The notes beneath the pieces are model-generated. The model was not told the origin of the DNA and did no database searches. It was given only the letters and a program-made list of their open reading frames with translations. A stretch of DNA of 7,121 nt from a bacterium (GTDB lineage Bacteria; UBA9089; UBA9088), in contig DNCM01000143.1 in NCBI GenBank assembly GCA_003498085.1, positions 1 through 7,121 on the forward strand, given 5' to 3'. The first letter of the stretch is position 1. Each line of letters opens with the position of its first letter. Made by a program: the position numbers and the translations under genes. Positions 1 to 5,468 of this stretch are shown piece after piece.

Positions 1-1083
1 ATCTTCTATTATTTGTGTTGGTTCATCTTTCATATCTTCTCTAGTATCTATACCTGTATGTTGAGAGATTACTATTCCTTTGTCTTCTAGTATTTGTTTT
101 GTTTCATTTTCTATATCTTTTTTGGGTTTATCTATGTCTGTATGTTGAGGGGGTATTGTTTTTTTATCTTCTAGTCTTTGTGTTGTTTTATCTATTTTAT
201 CTTCTTTTTTGATTATCTCTTTGTGTAGATCTAGATGGATATGTGTTTTTATATCATCTTGTTTTGGTCTAGTGTTGTCTATTTTATCTTCTTTTTGGAT
301 AGCATCTTTATATCCATCGGAATAGGTTATGGTTTTGGTATCATCTAACTTTGAGAATAGTCTATTTTTCTCATCCTCGGTTTTTTCTATACTTTTATTT
401 GGAATAGCTTCTAAACCTTTCTTGCCTCCATCTATAACTTGCTTATCCTCTAGCTTTGGGACTAATTTTTCTGCTTCTAGTTTCTTATTGTGAAATATAG
501 ATACCTTCCTTGATGATTGATGTTTGATTAGTTGTTTTAATATTGGCTCTATTTTGGCCTGCAACCTATATTCTTCAGTTTGTAGTCTTTCTTCTAAATT
601 TCCTGTTCGAGCAACCTCCATTATCTCTTGATTTAGTATTTCTTTCTGTGTGCTGTAGTTTATGGATTGCAGGCTGGAAACTGTTTCGTTGTTTATTGCT
701 ATATTTGACTTTTGGTTATTAGCTATCATGTTCTGTTGGCTATGTAGTATCTGTTCCTGATCGACAGCCGGAGGTTGACCGTTGATTATTTCTTTAACTT
801 GATGTATTATTTCAAATTTTTCATCTTCTCCTCCAACACCTTTCTTAAGTACCTCAACACCAGTTATACCTATTTCTTTTAACGGATTTTCTTTACTTAA
901 TGAAAGATTAATTATTGGAGAAACTAATAAATTTTGTTTTTCTTTAGATAAGTCAATATTTAAATTTTGGGGCTTAAAGAGATTTTTATCCCATTCCTCT
1001 TTCCATGTCGTCTTCTTTTTTGAAGGCGAACCAAAAATCTTCTCTGCAAATAAAGACACTAAACCTATTGGAATAAATCGCAT
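1..1083 (-). CDS. Probable flagellar hook-length control protein FliK, N-terminal part, cut by the window edge
   Basis: The frame is open for 361 codons from ATG 1083 to the left edge with no stop, so the C-terminus is missing. The protein begins MRFIPIGLVSLFAEKIFG, an apolar or amphipathic start. A long hydrophilic, Lys/Asp/Glu/Gln/Asn-rich, low-complexity region follows, and residues from about 263 onward form degenerate tandem repeats. I recognise no catalytic motif. The FliK call is inferred from gene order: fliJ and a YlxF/MotE-like gene directly upstream are normally followed by fliK, and FliK N-terminal regions are typically long, disordered and poorly conserved. The diagnostic C-terminal hook domain would lie outside the window. 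FliK is an exported ruler that stops hook growth and switches export specificity. The start is uncertain: a strong Shine-Dalgarno at 1100-1105 lies 16 nt upstream of this ATG and is better spaced for an out-of-frame ATG at 1093. Another long, repeat-bearing exported flagellar protein remains possible. Confidence 0.65.
   Translation of the reverse strand, partial: MRFIPIGLVSLFAEKIFGSPSKKKTTWKEEWDKNLFKPQNLNIDLSKEKQNLLVSPIINLSLSKENPLKEIGITGVEVLKKGVGGEDEKFEIIHQVKEIINGQPPAVDQEQILHSQQNMIANNQKSNIAINNETVSSLQSINYSTQKEILNQEIMEVARTGNLEERLQTEEYRLQAKIEPILKQLIKHQSSRKVSIFHNKKLEAEKLVPKLEDKQVIDGGKKGLEAIPNKSIEKTEDEKNRLFSKLDDTKTITYSDGYKDAIQKEDKIDNTRPKQDDIKTHIHLDLHKEIIKKEDKIDKTTQRLEDKKTIPPQHTDIDKPKKDIENETKQILEDKGIVISQHTGIDTREDMKDEPTQIIED
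2..300 (-). repeat. Degenerate in-frame tandem repeats (81/84/87 bp) in the probable fliK
   Basis: Plus-strand landmarks recur at codon-multiple spacing. TCTTCTA begins at 2, 83 and 167 (81 and 84 bp apart). The TCTATnnCTGTATGTTGAG block begins at 47 and 131 (84 bp). The 19-base TCTATTTTATCTTCTTTTT begins at 191 and 278 (87 bp). In protein terms the units are 27-29 residues, for example TTQRLEDKKTIPPQHTDID, then TKQILEDKGIVISQHTGID, then PTQIIED at the edge. Two upstream units share KEDKID. The array probably continues past the left end. The copies are diverged, so this is an old or relaxed expansion within a coding frame and not a fresh satellite. Confidence 0.8.
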
Positions 1084-1099
1084 ACCACTTCATCTTCCC

Positions 1100-1105
1100 C
1101 CTCCT
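1100..1105 (-). promoter_or_regulatory. Strong Shine-Dalgarno (AGGAGG) ahead of the probable fliK
   Basis: The minus strand reads AGGAGGGGGAAGATGAAG, the best ribosome binding site in the window. It lies 6 nt from an ATG at 1093 that opens only a 35-codon frame, and 16 nt from ATG 1083, which opens the long frame. The long frame has a TGA at 1090-1092, so it cannot begin further upstream. The site shows that a gene starts here but leaves the exact start open. Confidence 0.7.
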
Positions 1106-1124
1106 AAACCTAAATAAAATAAAA

Positions 1125-1703
1125 TTAAAGGCCTGCCATTTTCCTTGACAACTCAGCCGCACGCTTTGGTTCCATCTTCATCAGACAAACACTGACAGCA
1201 GAATCTTTCATCCTTCTAAATATTGATATGACAGTTGAGTCATCAAGGTTTTGAAGTATGCTGGCTGCCTGGTCAGGACTCATATTTGAATAATATAATG
1301 CCAATTTTTGCCACTTCCTTTCTTCATCCTCGTACAATGCAAGTCTTTCTTCAAATGCATGTTTTTTCACATTGAGTCCTTTCTCCAAACCTGCAATTTC
1401 TTTTTCTTTCTCTATAAGTCGCCTTTCTCTCTCCAAAAGTCTTTCCTCTTTTTCTTTAAGCTCAGCCATCTTTCTATCTATAGATTCCTTAAGGTTTCTT
1501 AATTCTTCTTTTTCTACTTCCTCAAATACAACATGTTTCTCTGCAAAAAATTTTCCTACATGAGGAATTTTAGAAAGCCTAGGATATATTACCTCCTCTT
1601 TATTAAAAACACCAACTTTATCAAGAACATAGATTGCCCCTATAATGGATGCTATCATAAGGAACAAAAGAAATATGACAGTTATAATACTACCTCCCTT
1701 CAT
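1125..1703 (-). CDS. MotE/YlxF-like membrane-anchored flagellar protein with MgtE-N-like tail
   Basis: This 192-residue protein has three visible parts. One N-terminal membrane helix spans about residues 6-28 (IITVIFLLFLMIASIIGAIY). A highly charged coiled coil runs from about 60 to 130 (KMAELKEKEERLLERERRL). A small helical C-terminal domain covers about 133-192, with MSPDQAASILQNLDD and MEPKRAAELSRKM, the pattern of MgtE N-terminal and MotE-family domains. YlxF in the Bacillus fla/che operon occupies the same place between fliJ and fliK. In rhizobia, MotE is a chaperone for the motor protein MotC. The role here is inferred as a flagellar export or motor accessory factor, with the C-terminal part probably outside the cytoplasmic membrane. 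The ATG overlaps the fliJ TGA as ATGA, suggesting translational coupling. No Shine-Dalgarno precedes the ATG, although GGAGG occurs just after it (1693-1697). Confidence 0.8.
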   Translation of the reverse strand: MKGGSIITVIFLLFLMIASIIGAIYVLDKVGVFNKEEVIYPRLSKIPHVGKFFAEKHVVFEEVEKEELRNLKESIDRKMAELKEKEERLLERERRLIEKEKEIAGLEKGLNVKKHAFEERLALYEDEERKWQKLALYYSNMSPDQAASILQNLDDSTVISIFRRMKDSAVSVCLMKMEPKRAAELSRKMAGL

Positions 1704-2155
1704 TTCTTAAAACTTAAAATATTTGCATTTCTTAAAAATTGAGAAAGCCCAATTTCATCCAGAACGTCTTGTTCGACCACCTCTTGTTTTTTTCTTTCCA
1801 TTATTTGTGCTCTTTCTTTTAACCTTTCCATCGTCCTTCTTTCAATCGATGCATTTATCAGTTTTTCCATTGTTTTATCAAGCTCTTTCTTAAACTCATC
1901 TACCCTTTCTTTCTGCTGTTTTCTCTTTTCAGAAAGCTCAATAATATAATTACGCCATTTTTTAATTTCGTCAAGCAAAAATTCTCCTCTTTGCAATCTA
2001 CTTATTTCATCAAACGAGTTATCTATTAGCTCTTCAATATGTGCAAGAACACCTTCTTCGAAATCGATTGTTCTTGTAAGTGTTGCAACTTCTTCTTTAA
2101 GAATATCTTCTTTATACTTCTTTACCCTTAAAATTGCTTCATATCTAAATTTCAT
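1700..2155 (-). CDS. fliJ: Flagellar export protein FliJ
   Basis: The protein has 151 residues, the usual FliJ length (about 145-150). It is almost wholly charged helix with coiled-coil character from the start (KFRYEAILRVKKYKEDILKEEVATL) to about residue 125. The opening F-x-x-x-L-x-V-K/R-x-x-x-E pattern and the late segment NASIERRTMERLKERAQ (101-117) are typical of the family. FliJ is the stalk of the export ATPase: it inserts into the FliI hexamer, contacts the export gate protein FlhA, and recycles export chaperones. Sequence conservation in FliJ is weak, so its place right after fliI is a large part of the evidence. It starts 23 nt after the fliI stop with only a poor Shine-Dalgarno, and its TGA overlaps the next ATG by 4 nt. 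Confidence 0.88.
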   Translation of the reverse strand: MKFRYEAILRVKKYKEDILKEEVATLTRTIDFEEGVLAHIEELIDNSFDEISRLQRGEFLLDEIKKWRNYIIELSEKRKQQKERVDEFKKELDKTMEKLINASIERRTMERLKERAQIMERKKQEVVEQDVLDEIGLSQFLRNANILSFKK

Positions 2156-2178
2156 CTTATCTACTTAAAACTTTTTTA

Positions 2179-3486
2179 TCATTCTTTGTTTCTAACTATC
2201 TTCATCATAGAATCAACGGTAGTTCGGTATTCTGATTTCTCCCATATTCCTTGTATAAGGAAATTATTCACTTCGTCAATCTTAGTTAAGGCATAATCTA
2301 TCTTTGTATTACTTCCTTTTACATATGCTCCAATGTTTATCAAATCTTGGGCATCGCGAATTACTGCAAGGATTTCTTTTATATGACGAGAGGCTCGTTC
2401 TTGCTCTTCGTCAACAATGTCGATCATTACACGAGAAACGCTCTGTAAAATGTCTATTGCTGGATAATGGTTTTTCTCGGCAAGTTCCCTCGAAAGGACA
2501 ACATGTCCATCTAGAATTGCCCTAACATTGTCGGATATTGGCTCATTCATATCATCGGCATCAACGAGTATAGTATAAATTCCTGTGATTGTTCCCTTTT
2601 CTGATGTTCCAGCCCTTTCTAATAATCTTGGCAATATTGCAAACACTGATGGAGTGAATCCCCTCGTTGCTGGTGGTTCTCCAATTGAAAGCCCAACTTC
2701 TCTTTGTGCCCTTGCAAATCTTGTAATAGAATCCATCATGAGCAAGACATCCATACCTAAATCTCTAAAATATTCGGCAATTGCTGTTGCAACAAATGCA
2801 CCTCTGAGTCTTAAAAGTGGTGGCTGATCAGATGTTGCAACAACAATAACAGAGCGAGAAAGCCCTTCTTCCTGTAAATCCTTCTCAATAAACTCATTAA
2901 CCTCCCTTCCCCTTTCGCCAATTAGAGCAATGACATTTATATCGCTCTTTACAAAACGGGCGAGCATTCCAAGAAGGGTACTTTTTCCGATCCCAGAACC
3001 AGAGAATATTCCAAACCTCTGCCCTTTTCCAACAGTCAAACAACTATCAATAGCACGGATACCAGTTGAAAAAATCTCATTTATCCTTGGTCTTTGCAAA
3101 GGGTTAGGGGGCTCCCTTAAAATAGGATATAAGGCATCTACAACAATAGGTCCTTTTCCATCTTGAGGTTCTCCAACCCCATTTAATATCCTTCCTTTTA
3201 GACTTTCAGAAACACTAACCATCAACGGCTTTCCTGTTGCAACAACCTCATCGTTTACTCTTATCCCTTCCATTTCTCCAATGGGCATCAGCAATAAATT
3301 CTTATCCAAAAATCCAACAACCTCTGCTCTGATTGTTCTATTGCCAGATGATATGAAACATATTTCTCCCAACGATGCATGAGGACCTTCTGATTCTATA
3401 ACAAGACCTATTACTTGCCTTACTCTTCCTTTTATCTGGATTGGATCAATTCTATCAAGAACTGCTTGAAGTCTTTGAATATTCAT
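2179..3486 (-). CDS. fliI: Flagellum-specific export ATPase FliI
   Basis: This is a complete 435-residue FliI. The N-terminal beta-barrel domain covers about residues 18-90. Next comes the ATPase core, with Walker A GSGIGKST (163-170, Lys168), the catalytic-glutamate loop GERGREV (190-196, Glu191), Walker B VLLMMDS (247-253, Asp252), and the family signature GEPPATRGFTPS (269-280). The stretch DGHVVLSRELAEKNHYPAIDILQSVSR (326-352) and a helical C-terminal domain follow. The enzyme hydrolyses ATP under the MS ring. As a hexamer with FliH and FliJ it promotes loading of rod, hook and filament subunits into the proton-driven export gate. It is related to F1-ATPase beta and to the SctN ATPases of type III secretion. 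The flagellar context and the overlap with fliH favour FliI. The start lies 32 nt inside fliH and has a weak Shine-Dalgarno, so coupling is likely. All key residues are present. Confidence 0.98.
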   Translation of the reverse strand: MNIQRLQAVLDRIDPIQIKGRVRQVIGLVIESEGPHASLGEICFISSGNRTIRAEVVGFLDKNLLLMPIGEMEGIRVNDEVVATGKPLMVSVSESLKGRILNGVGEPQDGKGPIVVDALYPILREPPNPLQRPRINEIFSTGIRAIDSCLTVGKGQRFGIFSGSGIGKSTLLGMLARFVKSDINVIALIGERGREVNEFIEKDLQEEGLSRSVIVVATSDQPPLLRLRGAFVATAIAEYFRDLGMDVLLMMDSITRFARAQREVGLSIGEPPATRGFTPSVFAILPRLLERAGTSEKGTITGIYTILVDADDMNEPISDNVRAILDGHVVLSRELAEKNHYPAIDILQSVSRVMIDIVDEEQERASRHIKEILAVIRDAQDLINIGAYVKGSNTKIDYALTKIDEVNNFLIQGIWEKSEYRTTVDSMMKIVRNKE

Positions 3487-4240
3487 CTTTTATCATCTTA
3501 AGTTGATTTTCAATTGTTGCATCAATTATACCAAAGTCTGTCAAAATTTTACACCCACCTGGTGTAATACTCGGATCTTCTTGAATTTCAATTATCCCTA
3601 CACCACTTATCTTATCACTCCAACTTGATACAACATCCATATCAGAAAGGTTTATAAGAATTTTTACTTTCTCCTGACCTCTTGCTTTTTTTAGAGCTTC
3701 AAGAATATTTGCCAAAACAATATCCTTTTTTATTGACAATTCATTTTTTATTATTTTTTCTGCAATCAGACAAGATAAAGAGGACATAATACTCTGGTCA
3801 ATATTTTTTAATGCTTCACTATACAAATGATTCAAAGATGAAAGAATTCCATTGATTTCAGAGATTATCCTTCCTGCTTCAATTTCACCTTTTCTTATTC
3901 CTTCTTTCTTTCCTATTTCAAACCCTTCTTTATACCCTCCTTTCTTTATCTCTTCTTCTTCTTTTCTTGCAGACTCAATAATTTCATTCGCTTTGTCTTC
4001 TGCTTCTTTTATTATTGATAAAACCTTTTTCTCAGCTTCTTCCTTTACATAGTCCTCTATATTAGAAAGTGCCTTTTTTTTCTCCTTTATCTCTTCTTCT
4101 AATCTCTTTAAGGTATCCTCATCTTCTCTTATTTTGTTTTCTAGTCTTTCAATGAGAGTCCTCCCCTCTCCTACTAAAAGCTTTTTGGGTTCTATAACAA
4201 CACTTCCATTTATTGACGGTGATTTATAGAGCCTATTCAA
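3455..4240 (-). CDS. fliH: Flagellar export ATPase regulator FliH, TTG start
   Basis: The protein has 261 residues. A charged coiled coil spans about 25-100 (KIREDEDTLKRLEEEIKEKKK, then EEAEKKVLSIIKEAEDKANEIIESARKEEEE). A run of GxxxG steps typical of FliH follows, with Gly at 102, 106, 110, 114 and 118 (GYKEGFEIGKKEGIRKG). The C-terminal domain (about 140-250) ends in the family pattern DPSITPGGCKILTDFGIIDATIENQL. FliH dimers bind the FliI N-terminus, restrain ATPase activity, and tether FliI to the switch complex (FliN) and export gate. The domain is related to the V/A-ATPase E subunit stalk. The start is TTG at 4240, chosen because AAGGAG lies exactly 6 nt upstream and no ATG or GTG fits as well. 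It begins 21 nt after fliG and overlaps fliI by 32 nt, which encodes its polar tail KTSSSS. Confidence 0.95.
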   Translation of the reverse strand: MNRLYKSPSINGSVVIEPKKLLVGEGRTLIERLENKIREDEDTLKRLEEEIKEKKKALSNIEDYVKEEAEKKVLSIIKEAEDKANEIIESARKEEEEIKKGGYKEGFEIGKKEGIRKGEIEAGRIISEINGILSSLNHLYSEALKNIDQSIMSSLSCLIAEKIIKNELSIKKDIVLANILEALKKARGQEKVKILINLSDMDVVSSWSDKISGVGIIEIQEDPSITPGGCKILTDFGIIDATIENQLKMIKDEYSKTSSSS

Positions 4241-4246
4241 TTATTT

Positions 4247-4252
4247 CTCCTT
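4247..4252 (-). promoter_or_regulatory. Shine-Dalgarno (AAGGAG) that decides the fliH TTG start
   Basis: The minus strand reads AAGGAGAAATAATTGAATAGG, giving a 6-nt gap to TTG 4240. An ATG just upstream (4253-4255) reads only four codons (MKEK) before a stop, so it is not the start. Confidence 0.8.
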
Positions 4253-4261
4253 CATTCGGCA

Positions 4262-5275
4262 TTACTCAATGATTGTCTCTTTTCCTTTTCCACCTCGGGA
4301 GACCATAATATCACCTGATTCCTCAAGCTGTCTAATAATACCTATTATCTTTTGTTGCGACTCTTCTACCTCAGAGATCTTTTTTGGACCCAAATATGAA
4401 ATTTCCTCCTTAAGCATCTCCTGTGCTCTCTTTGGCATATTTTTAAAGATAAGGTTTTTTACAGTATCGGATACACCCTTAAGTGCCAAAGCGAGATCCT
4501 TTGAATCAACCTCCCTCAAAACTCTCTGAATTGTTCTGTCATCAAATTTAGTTATATCATCAAAAGTAAACATCTTTTTTCTTACCTCTTCAGCCAATTC
4601 TGGATCTTGCTCAGATATAGCATCGATTATTGCTTTTTCTGTTTCCCTGTCAGATTCTTGAAGGATTTTTACAACAGAAAAAACACCATCTGTCTGAATA
4701 AGCTGTGTTGAACTTATTTCCTTTTCATACCTCTTCTTTAAACTCCCCTCTATTGTATCGACAAACTCTTTAGAAATACTCTTCATCCCAGCCATCCTTC
4801 TTACAACATCCCTTCTTATTTCCTCAGGAAGATTAAGGAGTGCGTCCGATGCTTTAGTTGCTGGAAGATTAGAAAGAACAATGGCAATTGTCTGGGGATG
4901 TTCATTTTGAAGAAAGTTTGCAAGCTGAAGCGGATCTGCTTTTTTCATAAAGTCAAATGGTCTAAGCTTTAAGGTACTTATAGCTTTTTCAACAACAACA
5001 TCTGCTTTTTCCTCGCCTATCGCCTTTTTTAAAACTTCCTTTACATAATCAACGCCTCCTCTTGAAATGAACTCTTGAGCAATAATGAGTTCCCTAAACT
5101 CAGCAATTATTTCCTTTTTTTCCTCCTTTGATACCTGAGGAAGATTTGCTATTTCTAATGTGAGCTGATCTATTTCCCCTTCACTTAGATATTTAAATAT
5201 TCCTGATGAAATCTCAGGACCTAATGTCACCAGAAGCATTGCGGCCTTCTGTGGACCCGATATCTTAAGAGCCAT
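4262..5275 (-). CDS. fliG: Flagellar motor switch protein FliG
   Basis: This is a full-length 337-residue FliG. The N-domain (about 5-95, starting SGPQKAAMLLVTLG) binds the FliF tail. The middle domain carries the hallmark EHPQT (125-129), which contacts FliM. The C-domain carries the torque helix. Residues known from E. coli to interact with the stator keep their charge: Lys264 and Arg281 are Lys266 and Arg283 here, Asp288/Asp289 are Glu290/Glu291, and Arg297 is Lys299. The C-domain stretch FDDRTIQRVLREVDSKDLAL is close to the family consensus. FliG forms the ring between the MS ring and FliM/FliN and transmits stator force, so this protein should generate torque. ATG 5275 lies 11 nt inside the preceding small gene, with a G-rich stretch (GGGGG) upstream as a weak ribosome site. 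FliG copy number is tied to FliF, and the overlapping gene arrangement suits that. Confidence 0.98.
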   Translation of the reverse strand: MALKISGPQKAAMLLVTLGPEISSGIFKYLSEGEIDQLTLEIANLPQVSKEEKKEIIAEFRELIIAQEFISRGGVDYVKEVLKKAIGEEKADVVVEKAISTLKLRPFDFMKKADPLQLANFLQNEHPQTIAIVLSNLPATKASDALLNLPEEIRRDVVRRMAGMKSISKEFVDTIEGSLKKRYEKEISSTQLIQTDGVFSVVKILQESDRETEKAIIDAISEQDPELAEEVRKKMFTFDDITKFDDRTIQRVLREVDSKDLALALKGVSDTVKNLIFKNMPKRAQEMLKEEISYLGPKKISEVEESQQKIIGIIRQLEESGDIMVSRGGKGKETIIE

Positions 5276-5468
5276 AGCTTGCCCCCGAAATTATAGAATG
5301 AACATAATCCAATTTTTCTTGGGAAAGGAAATTTATTCCTTCCAAAATCTGCTTTTTTTCCTCCTCTGTCAAATAACTCAAAACCTCCCTTGCTTCTTCT
5401 TCTTTTAGTAGTGTCAATAAAACAACGGCTTTTCTAATTCCTTTTCCCACTATTCCTCTCCAAGCCAT
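5265..5468 (-). CDS. Small FliG N-domain-like protein between fliF and fliG
   Basis: I do not know a named family for this 67-residue protein. Residues 10-48 (KGIRKAVVLLTLLKEEEAREVLSYLTEEEKKQ region) align without gaps to residues 7-45 of the neighbouring FliG: 14 of 39 are identical, including the G-x-x-K-A start, LL at 17-18, and Y-L-x-E-x-E. It therefore looks like the first helices of the FliG N-domain, the part that grips FliF, without the middle and torque domains. It has no membrane helix or signal peptide. The frame overlaps the end of fliF (19 nt) and the start of fliG (11 nt) and has no internal break. ATG 5468 has only AAGG, 2 nt away. GTG 5450, overlapping the fliF stop as TAGTG with GGAGAGG 4 nt upstream, gives 61 residues and may be the true start. 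It could be a functional FliF- or FliG-interacting accessory, or a remnant of a second fliG. Confidence 0.75.
   Translation of the reverse strand: MAWRGIVGKGIRKAVVLLTLLKEEEAREVLSYLTEEEKKQILEGINFLSQEKLDYVHSIISGASYGS

Noticed and set aside
1084..1124. Possible terminator between the MotE-like gene and the probable fliK
   Set aside because: The 41-nt gap is AT-rich but shows no stem followed by a T-run on the minus strand. It is better explained as a leader with a ribosome site.
1693..1697. GGAGG just inside the MotE/YlxF-like gene, 4 nt before an in-frame ATT
   Set aside because: It encodes the Gly-Gly at residues 3-4. An ATT start is very rare, and the ATGA coupling with fliJ explains initiation at ATG 1703.
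1308..1742. Three overlapping plus-strand open frames of 63-69 codons opposite the MotE/YlxF-like gene
   Set aside because: They are Phe/Ser-rich mirror images of Lys/Glu-rich coiled-coil coding on the other strand, with no homology or ribosome sites.
2304..3166. Plus-strand open frames opposite fliI
   Set aside because: They lie entirely within a well-conserved gene, and their sequences look like antisense shadows of its motifs.
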